Source of the DNA: Clostridia bacterium
GTDB taxonomy: Bacteria > Bacillota > Clostridia > Oscillospirales > CAG-272
Assembly (NCBI GenBank): GCA_017411805.1
Contig: JAFQPI010000072.1
Span: 1-64,000, forward strand
DNA: 64,000 nucleotides
Direction of reading: 5' to 3'
The notes under the pieces were generated by a model. That model saw nothing but the letters and a program-made list of their open reading frames with translations. It did no database searches and was not told the DNA's origin. The position numbers and the translations under genes are program-made. Positions 24,808 to 33,193 of the stretch are shown piece by piece; positions within the stretch are counted from its first letter, which is position 1, and the number at the start of each line of letters is the position of its first letter.

Positions 24808-26203
24808 TTTTGCTAATAATATTCCGACAATTGAAGATATTGCCTCGCTTTGCGGAGGCAGGCTTTACGGTAAAGGCGAGGATCGTGTAACGTCTGTATG
24901 TACCGACTCGCGCGAGGCTTGCGAGGGTGCAATGTTCATAGCAATTGTCGGAGAAAGAGTTGACGGACATAATTTTATTCCCTCTGTGATCTCTTCGGGC
25001 GCCGCATGCGCACTTTGCAGCAGGATCCCCGAGGATGCAGAGAATATCCCGATTATCCTTGTTGAGGATACAGTGAAGGCTCTCGGAAGACTCGGCCACG
25101 AGTATTCAAAAAGCTGTCGGGCTAAGAGGATAGGCGTTACGGGAAGTGTAGGTAAGACGACCACGAAGGAGTTTATCGCATCCGTGCTCGCGACCTCCGG
25201 AAAGGTCTGGAAGACTGAGGGCAATTTCAACAGTACGATCGGGCTTCCCATGTCGCTTCTGACTCTCCCTGAGGACGCGGATTTCGCAGTTCTTGAAATG
25301 GGAATGACGGGTCCCGGCGAGATCAAGCTTCTTTCGGATATTGCTGAGCCCGAGATCGGGGTGATAACCACTATAGGTACCGCGCATATGGAGCTTTTAG
25401 GATCGCGGGAGAATATCGCAGCGGCTAAGCTCGAGATAAGAAGCTCTCTTGCCGAGGACGGACATCTGCTGCTGTGCGGAAACGAACCGCTTCTTGAAAA
25501 TGAATGGAAAAGTGATGATCGCGTGAGTTATTTTTCTGCGGACGCAAAGAACGTTGATTATCATGCGTATAATATAATCTCTGATGAAGCGGGAATGACG
25601 TTCGATGCTTCATGCAGAGGAAAAATGATCTATGATCTTGAGATACCCGCTGTTGGTAAGCACAACGTAGCTGCCGCGCTTGCGGGCGTTGCCGTCGGTT
25701 GTATGCTCGGCATTGACAGCGAAAGGATTAGACGCGGTCTTGCCGCGTACAGAACCGTCGGTCTTCGCCAACAGATGACTGACGTGGGTGGAGTCAAGAT
25801 AATCTGTGACTGCTACAATGCAAGTCCCGAGTCAATGAAAGCAGCGGCTTCTGTGCTTTCAACGGTTGCTTCCCACAGAAACGGCAGGAAGATCGCTCTC
25901 CTCGGAGATATGCTTGAGCTTGGCCAGAAATCCCCCGAGCTTCATTATGCGGCGGGTGTTGTATTTGCCGAAGCCGGCACGGACGTTCTTGTCAGCTTTG
26001 GAGAGAGAGCGGAGAAGATAGCTGATGGCTTTGCCTCCGTATGCGGCGAGGAAAGAGTCTTGAGATTTAAGGACAGAAGTGATCCTACGGCTCCCGCAGA
26101 AGCTCTGAAGCGCATTCTTGAGCCGGGAGATACGCTTATACTCAAGGCAAGCAGAATGATAGCCGCAGAACGTGTTGCGGAAGAGCTCAAAAAACTGCTG
26201 TAA
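24797..26203 (+). CDS. murF: UDP-MurNAc-tripeptide:D-Ala-D-Ala ligase
   Basis: 468 residues. RIGVTGSVGKTTTKEFIASVL (P-loop, shortened here to GVTGSVGKTTTKEF), TEGNFNSTIGLPMSLL, LEMGMTGPGEI, and the C-terminal CYNASPESMKAA and LLGDMLELGQKSPELH identify MurF. It adds D-Ala-D-Ala to complete the UDP-MurNAc-pentapeptide. Coupled to murE. Confidence 0.96.
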   Translation: MKVNFANNIPTIEDIASLCGGRLYGKGEDRVTSVCTDSREACEGAMFIAIVGERVDGHNFIPSVISSGAACALCSRIPEDAENIPIILVEDTVKALGRLGHEYSKSCRAKRIGVTGSVGKTTTKEFIASVLATSGKVWKTEGNFNSTIGLPMSLLTLPEDADFAVLEMGMTGPGEIKLLSDIAEPEIGVITTIGTAHMELLGSRENIAAAKLEIRSSLAEDGHLLLCGNEPLLENEWKSDDRVSYFSADAKNVDYHAYNIISDEAGMTFDASCRGKMIYDLEIPAVGKHNVAAALAGVAVGCMLGIDSERIRRGLAAYRTVGLRQQMTDVGGVKIICDCYNASPESMKAAASVLSTVASHRNGRKIALLGDMLELGQKSPELHYAAGVVFAEAGTDVLVSFGERAEKIADGFASVCGEERVLRFKDRSDPTAPAEALKRILEPGDTLILKASRMIAAERVAEELKKLL

Positions 26204-26235
26204 TTATTCAAGTTTCGGAAGAAAAGGAAAATGCC

Positions 26236-27234
26236 ATGAAAGAACGGATGCTATTAGAATTTTTCTCAATGACACTGGGAGTTTTTCTTGTAACATGGCT
26301 TATTTTACGAAAGCTTATCCCAGTGCTAAAGAGCAGAAAAATCGGACAGAAAATATACGATATCGGTCCTCGCTGGCATAAGGGTAAAGAAGGAACGCCG
26401 ATCATGGGCGGTCTCGGATTTATTCTTGCAACGGTGGCAGGGCTCGTCGTTATCAGCGGAGTTTACGTTTACTTCGGCAGAGTGCATGAGCTTCTCGGAG
26501 TTTGGCTGACGTTCACGCTGGCTCTCTTGAACGGTCTTATCGGCTTTTTTGATGACTATACAAAGCTCATAAAAAAGCAGAATCAAGGCTTCCTTGCGTG
26601 GCAGAAGCTTCTGCTTCAGATCATAGTGGCGGTTGCTTATTTATGGGCAATGAGTGTATGCGACTTGATTGACAATACAGCGCTCGAGATACCCTATTTT
26701 GATATCGAGATCGAACTTGGCATCTTCTACTATTTCATCGCAGTGCTTTTCATTGCGGGCATGGTAAATTCAGTTAATCTTACGGATGGCATTGACGGCC
26801 TGTGCTCAAGTGTTTCTGCTGTTGTCGGAGCATTCTTTGCGGTTGTTGCCTTCATTATGCTGCGCCCGGAGCTCGCAATTTTCCCCGCAACCATCATAGG
26901 CGGTACAGTCGGATTCCTTATGTACAATTTCTATCCCGCAAAGATCTTCATGGGCGACACGGGTTCGCTCTATCTCGGCGGCGCGGTTGTTGGAATGGCT
27001 TTTCTGATAAATGAGCCCCTGATAATACTGATTGCCGGAATCATATATCTGATCGAGGTAGCTTCGGTAATTCTTCAGGTCGGATACTTTAAGATAACGC
27101 ACGGCAAACGCATCTTCAAAATGGCACCGATACACCACCATTTTGAAAAATGCGGCTGGAGCGAGGTAAAGATCGTCGGTGTCTTTACTCTTATAACGGC
27201 GATAGCGTGTGCCGTCGCGTATTTCGGTTTATAA
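26236..27234 (+). CDS. mraY: Phospho-MurNAc-pentapeptide transferase
   Basis: 332 residues, ten-helix membrane enzyme. Conserved motifs GTPIMGGLGF, FFDDYTKLIKK, NLTDGIDGL, FMGDTGSLYLGG and the HHHFEK loop (APIHHHFEKCGW) are all present. It transfers phospho-MurNAc-pentapeptide to undecaprenyl phosphate, forming lipid I. GAAAAGGAAAATGCC precedes the start. In many bacteria murD follows; here ftsW does. Confidence 0.97.
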   Translation: MKERMLLEFFSMTLGVFLVTWLILRKLIPVLKSRKIGQKIYDIGPRWHKGKEGTPIMGGLGFILATVAGLVVISGVYVYFGRVHELLGVWLTFTLALLNGLIGFFDDYTKLIKKQNQGFLAWQKLLLQIIVAVAYLWAMSVCDLIDNTALEIPYFDIEIELGIFYYFIAVLFIAGMVNSVNLTDGIDGLCSSVSAVVGAFFAVVAFIMLRPELAIFPATIIGGTVGFLMYNFYPAKIFMGDTGSLYLGGAVVGMAFLINEPLIILIAGIIYLIEVASVILQVGYFKITHGKRIFKMAPIHHHFEKCGWSEVKIVGVFTLITAIACAVAYFGL

Positions 27235-27279
27235 ACATTTTCACAGATAAACGTAAAGGATTGGCCGGGAGGATGCCGC

Positions 27280-28539
27280 ATGGCGTGGTTTGACAAAAGA
27301 AGACATTCTGCATCCCAAAGCGGCGATGGAATCAAGCGTAAGCGCGTAAAGAAAAACACTTCGCTTCTGCTGAGCGGCAGAAAAGATAAGTCGCTCATAG
27401 AAGAGAAGGAGAAGGCACTGCTTATCATTCAAAGCCGTCCCGATACCTTTTTTGCGGTACTCTACGTTTTGCTTTTGGCACTTGGCGCGGTCCTCTCCTT
27501 CAGCGCAGGCTCCGCTTATGCGGAGGAGGCTTACGGCTCGGGATTCTATTTCGTTTTGAATCATCTGAAGCATTTGATCAGCGGTCTTGTTGTGTCTGCA
27601 TTTATTTACTTTTGCTCACAGCCGAGATTTATGAGAATGCTCTCGATCGGATTTTACGGCGTTTCGATAATACTGCTTATTGCCGTACTTTTCGTCGGAG
27701 TTAAGGGAGGCGGCGCACAAAGATGGCTTAATTTGGGTTTTTTTACCCTCCAGCCTTCAGAACTTGCAAAGACGGGAATCATACTGCTTATGTCCCTTTA
27801 TCTGACGCGGCATGATAAGGCTGTCAATTCGAAGGGATTAAACAGATATTCTTTCATACACGGATTCCTTGTTCCTTCGCTGATTTTTCTCCTTGTTTGC
27901 GTTCTTGTTCTTCTTGAGGACCATTTTTCGGGCACGATCATTATCGCGGCGATCGGCTTCGGTATGCTATTCCTCGGAGGAACGTATCTTGGATGGTTCC
28001 TGTCGGTCATTCCGTTCGGTATCGCAATAGTCGCAATGATTTTCAGCACCGATTACGCAAGACAACGAATAATCAGCTTTCTTGACAAAAGCGGAGATTC
28101 ACTTACAAATAACTGGCAGTCAACACAAGGTCTATATGCGATCGGAACGGGCGGACTGTTCGGAGTTGGACTTGGCGAGTCGAGCCTTAAATACGGATAC
28201 GTTTCACAGCCGCAGAACGACTTCGTTTTCACGATAATTTGCGAGGAGCTCGGTTTTTTCGGAGCCGCGGCAATACTTATGCTTTTCTTTACTCTGGTTG
28301 CCAGAGGAATTATACTCGGCAGTCGCGCACCCGATAAATTCACTTCGCTTGTAATATACGGTCTTACGTTTAAGCTTGCGATTCACGTTATACTCAACGT
28401 AGGCGTTGTCAGCGGTGTTCTTCCCAATACGGGAATATCACTTCCGTTTTTCTCGAGCGGAGGAAGCGCGACAATTTCGCAGATGATAGACATGGGAATA
28501 ATACTCGGTCTTTCAAGATTCTGCACTCAGAAAAAATAA
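27280..28539 (+). CDS. ftsW: SEDS peptidoglycan glycosyltransferase FtsW
   Basis: 419 residues. A basic cytoplasmic N-terminus of about 60 residues precedes about ten membrane spans. SEDS signatures are GGGAQRWLNLGFFTLQPSELAK, in part GGGAQRWLNLG, QPQNDFVFTIICEELGF with the catalytic Asp of the large loop, and the end GVLPNTGISLPFFSSGGSAT (shown in part). It polymerises lipid II at the septum with the class B PBP encoded upstream. It lies between mraY and murG, which favours FtsW over RodA. Confidence 0.93.
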   Translation: MAWFDKRRHSASQSGDGIKRKRVKKNTSLLLSGRKDKSLIEEKEKALLIIQSRPDTFFAVLYVLLLALGAVLSFSAGSAYAEEAYGSGFYFVLNHLKHLISGLVVSAFIYFCSQPRFMRMLSIGFYGVSIILLIAVLFVGVKGGGAQRWLNLGFFTLQPSELAKTGIILLMSLYLTRHDKAVNSKGLNRYSFIHGFLVPSLIFLLVCVLVLLEDHFSGTIIIAAIGFGMLFLGGTYLGWFLSVIPFGIAIVAMIFSTDYARQRIISFLDKSGDSLTNNWQSTQGLYAIGTGGLFGVGLGESSLKYGYVSQPQNDFVFTIICEELGFFGAAAILMLFFTLVARGIILGSRAPDKFTSLVIYGLTFKLAIHVILNVGVVSGVLPNTGISLPFFSSGGSATISQMIDMGIILGLSRFCTQKK

Positions 28540-28557
28540 TCCGAAAGGAGCCCATCT

Positions 28558-29676
28558 ATGCGGGTTCTTGTTACAGGCGGCGGAACGGGTGGCCATGTTA
28601 ATCCCGCTCTTGCAATAGCCAATACAATAAAAGAGAATATTCCCGATGCAGAGATCGCCTTTGTCGGTACTGTCAGAGGGCTTGAGAACGAGCTCGTCCC
28701 CAAAGCGGGATATAAGCTTTACCACGTGGACGTGCGCGGCATAAGACGCTCGCTCTCGTTATATAACATCAGATCGCTTTGGCTTGCTGCGGTTTCTCCG
28801 ATCAAGGCAAAGAAGGTCATAAAAGAATTCAAGCCCGATATCGTAGTCGGAACCGGGGGCTACGTCAGCTGGCCGATACTCGTTGCGGCGTCAAGAATGA
28901 ATATTCCGACTGCAGTTCATGAATCAAATGCGGTTCCGGGACTTGCCGTACGAAAGCTCGTTCCGTACGTTGACAGGATCTTCACAAACTTTGCTGTGAG
29001 TGCTGAGATCCTCGGAAAGAGCGGAAAGGTTATGCAGGTAGGATGTCCTATGCTTGGTCAGTTCGGGAACGTCAGCCGCGAGGAAGCAAGAGAAAAGCTC
29101 TGTATTGGCTCTGAAGAAAAATATATCGTTTCCTTCGGCGGAAGCCTCGGTGCCGCGGCAATGAACGATATGGCACTTGAGCTTATGCGCGATTATGTAA
29201 GTGCACATCCCGACGTGAGATACACACATGCTACCGGCGGTGACCATTACGAATCGGTACTTGAGAGATTCAATGAAATGGGTCTCGATAAATACTCAAA
29301 TATTGAACTTTTGCAATATATTTACGATATGCCGTACAGAATGGCGGCAGCAGACATCATTATCAGCCGCGCGGGAGCAATAACGATTTCCGAGCTTGCT
29401 CGCCAGGGCAAGGCGGCGATACTTATTCCTTCACCGAACGTCACCGATGATCAGCAGACCAAAAATGCCAAGGCACTTGCGGATATCGGCGGAGCTTGTA
29501 TGATTCGCGAGAGTGAGCTTGTCGACGGCAGGATATGTGCATCGGTTGCATCACTGCTCGGCGACGAAGAAAGACGCAAAGATATGGAAAAGGCTATATC
29601 GGGATTTGCCCCCGATAATTGCAATAAATTGATCTACGACGAGCTTGTCAGACTCGTAGAGAATAAGAATAAATAA
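28558..29676 (+). CDS. murG: Lipid II synthase (GlcNAc transferase)
   Basis: 372 residues, GT28. The N-terminal glycine loop VTGGGTGGHVNPALAIA, GTGGYVSWP, HESNAVPGLA, the second glycine loop SFGGSLGA and SRAGAITISEL are present. It adds GlcNAc to lipid I at the inner face of the membrane. CGAAAGGAG precedes the ATG. Confidence 0.97.
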   Translation: MRVLVTGGGTGGHVNPALAIANTIKENIPDAEIAFVGTVRGLENELVPKAGYKLYHVDVRGIRRSLSLYNIRSLWLAAVSPIKAKKVIKEFKPDIVVGTGGYVSWPILVAASRMNIPTAVHESNAVPGLAVRKLVPYVDRIFTNFAVSAEILGKSGKVMQVGCPMLGQFGNVSREEAREKLCIGSEEKYIVSFGGSLGAAAMNDMALELMRDYVSAHPDVRYTHATGGDHYESVLERFNEMGLDKYSNIELLQYIYDMPYRMAAADIIISRAGAITISELARQGKAAILIPSPNVTDDQQTKNAKALADIGGACMIRESELVDGRICASVASLLGDEERRKDMEKAISGFAPDNCNKLIYDELVRLVENKNK

Positions 29677-29711
29677 CCTGACACAAAAAGCTAAGGTAGG
29701 TGAGTCGCTCA

Positions 29712-30713
29712 ATGCAACTTGAAAAAGTGAATAATTCCGCAACAACGCGGAAGACGCAAAAGAGCGAAGAGACCTCCAACGTGTCTACTTTTGTAAAAAA
29801 GGAAGAGAAGACTTACGTCAGAAGATACGCAATGGCGGAGAACAGGCGAAGAGTCTGGCTTGAAAACCACAAGCCGAATGACGATTACGCAATTATGTTC
29901 CCCTCCGCAAGATTGATGGCTCGCGATGAAGCTGCCGCCAATTCCGAAAGGCGGGATAAAGCAAAAGTGCTGATCGTTTGTTTTGCGATAGCAGTGGTTC
30001 TTCTTATGCTTTATCCAATCGTTAAATTTTCAATGTCAAGATTGGTGATAAGCGAAGTGCTTGTTGAGGGCAGCGGCATGTACACGGCAGAAGAATTGCT
30101 TGAAGCGGGCGGCCTTGACGTCGGAGGAAGATTGCCGATCCTTAGCGCAAGTACAGCAGAGGAAAAACTGCTTTCCAATATGCCGTATATCAAATCATGC
30201 AAGATATCAGTAAAATTTCCGAACACTGTGATTTTTGATATCAAGGATGAAACCGCAGTTATATGCGCGGAGATCTTCGGAGAGTATTATGCGCTGTCAA
30301 ATGATCTCAGAGTTCTTGAACGATCCGATTCAAGAGAGAGCTTCCCGAGCTTGCTCTACGTTGAGTTACCTTTTGCCGAGCGCGCTGTGGTAGGCGAACG
30401 GCTTGTTTTTCCCGAAGGCGAGGACGGAGAATACATCAGTACGTTTCTTGAATTGATCTCCGGGTCGGATCTGAATGATAGGATCGGAATTGTGTATTTT
30501 GATGAAAAATTTGATATCGTTGCTTCTGTGGATGACAAATACCGAGTGCTTTTCGGTTCCCCATCTGACATGAAGCTCAAGATCGCGACGGTATCGAAAA
30601 TCATTGAAGAAAATTCCGAGGCTTGCCTGACAACCGGAGTTATCGACGTCAGAGTAGTCGATATAGCGGGAGTTGTGCTAAATGTTGAGATCGATCCGAA
30701 CAGCAGAGAATAG
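29712..30713 (+). CDS. Cell division protein DivIB/FtsQ
   Basis: 333 residues from the ATG at 29712; AGGTAGGTGA lies upstream and overlaps an in-frame GTG at 29700, so the ATG is preferred. A cytoplasmic N-terminus of about 85 residues, one membrane span (VLIVCFAIAVVLLMLYPIV), then the POTRA domain (SRLVISEVLVEGSGMYTAEE) and a beta domain. It stabilises FtsL/DivIC and regulates the septal synthase. Its place before ftsZ is usual for Clostridia; ftsA is absent. Confidence 0.88.
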   Translation: MQLEKVNNSATTRKTQKSEETSNVSTFVKKEEKTYVRRYAMAENRRRVWLENHKPNDDYAIMFPSARLMARDEAAANSERRDKAKVLIVCFAIAVVLLMLYPIVKFSMSRLVISEVLVEGSGMYTAEELLEAGGLDVGGRLPILSASTAEEKLLSNMPYIKSCKISVKFPNTVIFDIKDETAVICAEIFGEYYALSNDLRVLERSDSRESFPSLLYVELPFAERAVVGERLVFPEGEDGEYISTFLELISGSDLNDRIGIVYFDEKFDIVASVDDKYRVLFGSPSDMKLKIATVSKIIEENSEACLTTGVIDVRVVDIAGVVLNVEIDPNSRE

Positions 30714-30771
30714 TTTCCCATTATTGGAATAAAAAACTTTTGAAATAACCGAATATTTTTCGCAAAACTAC

Positions 30772-30800
30772 TTGAAAAAAATCAAAAAAACGTATATTAT
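30772..30800 (+). promoter_or_regulatory. Promoter of ftsZ
   Basis: TTGAAA (30772-30777), 17 bp, TATTAT (30795-30800), inside the 143-nt gap before ftsZ. This would let ftsZ be expressed apart from the upstream cluster. Confidence 0.7.
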
Positions 30801-30856
30801 ATTATTAGTAAATTATTTAGCCTACGGGCGTACCTATAAAATCGGAGGAAGAAAAA

Positions 30857-32155
30857 ATGGCATACGATTACGAACACGAGAACTTCAACACAAACGACGA
30901 TATCCTTGAGAGCGGTGTCAGCATCAAGGTCGTAGGAGTTGGCGGCGGCGGAAATAACGCAGTCAACAGAATGATCGACACAAACATCAGAGGCGTAGAG
31001 TTTATCGCTGTAAATACAGACCGTCAGGCTCTCCGCAATTCGGTTTCCCCCACACTCATTCCCATCGGAGAAAAGATCACAAAGGGACATGGCGCAGGCG
31101 CAAATCCCGAAATCGGACAGCGTGCCGCTGAAGAGAACGCAGAAGAGATCCGTGCAGCTCTCGCAGGCGCAGATATGGTATTTATCGCAACAGGTATGGG
31201 CGGCGGAACAGGCACAGGTGCCGCTCCCGTCGTTGCAAGAATTGCGCATGAAATGGATATACTTACGGTTGCAATCGTAACCAAGCCCTTCCTCTTTGAG
31301 GGACGCCGCCGTATGCTTCAGGCAGAGAAAGGTATCGAGGAGCTTCGCAATTACGTAGACTCGCTTGTTATCATCCCCAATGAGAGACTTAAGCAGGTCT
31401 CCGAGACCAGAATCACTCTCAAGAATGCATTTGAGATCGCCGATGACGTTCTTCGCCGCGGTGTACAGAGCATTTCCGAGCTTATCAACGTTCCCGGATT
31501 CATCAACCTTGACTTTGCGGATGTTACAAGCGTAATGCGTGATGCAGGATACGCACATATGGGTACCGGATCCGCAACCGGTAAGGATAAGGCAGAGATC
31601 GCCGCAAAGGCAGCAATCTCGAGCCCGCTTCTCGAGACTTCCATCAAGGGCGCAACCGGTATTCTCGTAAGCATCACTATGTCTCCCGACGTAGGACTCG
31701 AGGACGCAGACCTTGCTTCCACCATGATCACTGCGGAGGCACATCCCGATGCAAACGTAATCTGGGGAGCGGCCTTCGATCCCGAACTTGAGGACGAAAT
31801 GAAGATCACCATTATTGCAACCGGATTTGAGAATCCCGGTCACGATGAGCACAAAGCTCCCCCTCGTCCCACTCCCGTAAACAGAGGCAATAGCTCAAAT
31901 CAGAGACCGGCTCCCGCGCCCGCACCCCAGCCTGCGCCCCAGCCCGCACCTCAGCCCGCGCCTCAGCCTGTTCAGCCCGTAGTTCAGCAGCCTGTTCAGC
32001 CCGCGCCCGCGCCGCAGCCCGCGCCTCAGCCTGCTCCTCAGCCCGTTCAGCCTCAGAGACAGCAGCAGAATAATCCCGGTGATAGCTTTGACGATATTAT
32101 GTCCATACTTCGTCAGCGCAAGCCCAGAAATGATTTTGGCAACGGAAGAAGATAA
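30857..32155 (+). CDS. ftsZ: Cell division protein FtsZ
   Basis: 432 residues. GTPase domain with [14 protein letters not shown] and the tubulin signature [15 protein letters not shown]; the T7 loop NLDFADV carries the catalytic Asp. The intrinsically disordered linker (about 330-405) is almost entirely Ala, Pro, Gln and Val, in repeats of PQPAPQPA type. The C-terminal peptide [13 protein letters not shown] deviates from the common DIPxFLR form but keeps the DD-I-x-x-LR core. It forms the Z-ring. CGGAGGAAG precedes the ATG. Confidence 0.97.
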   Translation: MAYDYEHENFNTNDDILESGVSIKVVGVGGGGNNAVNRMIDTNIRGVEFIAVNTDRQALRNSVSPTLIPIGEKITKGHGAGANPEIGQRAAEENAEEIRAALAGADMVFIATGMGGGTGTGAAPVVARIAHEMDILTVAIVTKPFLFEGRRRMLQAEKGIEELRNYVDSLVIIPNERLKQVSETRITLKNAFEIADDVLRRGVQSISELINVPGFINLDFADVTSVMRDAGYAHMGTGSATGKDKAEIAAKAAISSPLLETSIKGATGILVSITMSPDVGLEDADLASTMITAEAHPDANVIWGAAFDPELEDEMKITIIATGFENPGHDEHKAPPRPTPVNRGNSSNQRPAPAPAPQPAPQPAPQPAPQPVQPVVQQPVQPAPAPQPAPQPAPQPVQPQRQQQNNPGDSFDDIMSILRQRKPRNDFGNGRR

Positions 32156-32179
32156 TTATTAATTCGCAGGAGACAAGCT

Positions 32180-33076
32180 ATGACTCTTTCTGAACTCAGA
32201 GCGCTTCTTGAAAGTGACAAAGTTGTTGATATAATTCTTGATACAGATACCTATAACGAGATCGATGATCAGTTTGCGTTAGCGTACGCAATGCTCTCAA
32301 AGAAGGTGAATCTTCTTTCCGTAAACGCTGCGCCCTTTAAGAACTCACGTTCCGAGAGTGCTGCGGACGGTATGGAGAAGAGCTACAATGAAATCTTTAA
32401 TATCATGGAGCTGACGGATGCGGAGATGGCAAAGCAGGTACCCGTCTACCGCGGAAGCACACGCTTCATGACTTCAAAGACCGATATAGTCGAGTCAGAT
32501 GCATGCGACAATATCATCAACACGGTAATGTCGCGTGAAACGCCGGTAGTTATCGTGGCAGTTGGTGCCATCAGCAACGTAGCGTCAGCGTTAGCTAAGG
32601 AACCCGAAATTGCCAAGCGAAGCGCGGTCATCTGGCTCGGCGGCCACGCCCTCGAGAGACCCGACACAAAGGAATTCAATCTTCGTCAGGATATTCCCGG
32701 AGCGCAGGTACTCTTCGACAGTAAGATACCCTTTCTCCAGATCCCTTGCGACGGCGTTTGTTCATCCTTTATCACAACTCCCGCAGAGCTTGATTATTAC
32801 CTCAAGGGCAAGAATGATCTTTGCAATTATCTCTGCTCGATCACGGGTGATTATATCAATTGGGGTTACGGACGTTCAAAAGTCGTATGGGACGTTACCG
32901 CGGTTGGTTGCATAACCCTTCCGTCGTCTATGGAGATCGTCGAGATCCCCACTCCCTACGTAACGAGCGATTGCCGTTACTCATTCGACAGCGCACGCCA
33001 TCATTATCTCTATGTCAGAAAGATCCGCCGCGATCCGCTCTATGCCGATCTCTTCAAGACTTTGAGTGAAAAGTAA
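32180..33076 (+). CDS. Nucleoside hydrolase family protein
   Basis: 298 residues. The calcium-binding signature is ILDTDTYNEIDDQFALAYA, a variant of the usual DTDPGxDD with Asn-Glu-Ile inserted between the Asp residues. VAVGAISNVASALAKEP and WLGGHALERP match the inosine/uridine-preferring nucleoside hydrolase core. A late VWDVTAVG motif corresponds to the family DxxA region. It cleaves the N-glycosidic bond of ribonucleosides, but this variant may act on other substrates. It begins only 24 nt after ftsZ with CAGGAG, so it probably shares that transcript. Confidence 0.85.
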   Translation: MTLSELRALLESDKVVDIILDTDTYNEIDDQFALAYAMLSKKVNLLSVNAAPFKNSRSESAADGMEKSYNEIFNIMELTDAEMAKQVPVYRGSTRFMTSKTDIVESDACDNIINTVMSRETPVVIVAVGAISNVASALAKEPEIAKRSAVIWLGGHALERPDTKEFNLRQDIPGAQVLFDSKIPFLQIPCDGVCSSFITTPAELDYYLKGKNDLCNYLCSITGDYINWGYGRSKVVWDVTAVGCITLPSSMEIVEIPTPYVTSDCRYSFDSARHHYLYVRKIRRDPLYADLFKTLSEK

Positions 33077-33084
33077 GAATAAAT

Positions 33085-33122
33085 AAAAAAACGGCACTTT
33101 TTCGAAAAAGTGCCGTTTTTTT
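33085..33122. terminator. Strong bidirectional terminator
   Basis: A perfect 38-nt palindrome with arms of 19 (33085-33103 with 33104-33122): seven A, CGGCACTTTTTC and its complement, then seven T. It ends the ftsZ/nucleoside hydrolase transcript. Confidence 0.92.
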
Positions 33123-33123
33123 A

Positions 33124-33152
33124 TTGCAGAATCAAAGAAAAAATGGTATAAT
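33124..33152 (+). promoter_or_regulatory. Promoter of the PHP/lamin-tail-like protein gene
   Basis: TTGCAG (33124-33129), 17 bp, TATAAT (33147-33152) with an extended -10 TG at 33144-33145. It lies two bases after the terminator. Confidence 0.75.
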
Positions 33153-33193
33153 ATAATTGATTATTTATTTGATTGTCTATGGAGGGCTAAAAA

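Noticed and set aside
30797..31852. Cys-rich minus-strand frame opposite ftsZ
   Set aside because: The cysteines come from antisense reading of Ala/Gly codons. There are no conserved domains, and ftsZ is certain.
31855..32070. Tandem repeat coding for PQPA units in ftsZ as a separate repeat element
   Set aside because: It is in frame and forms the normal low-complexity FtsZ linker.
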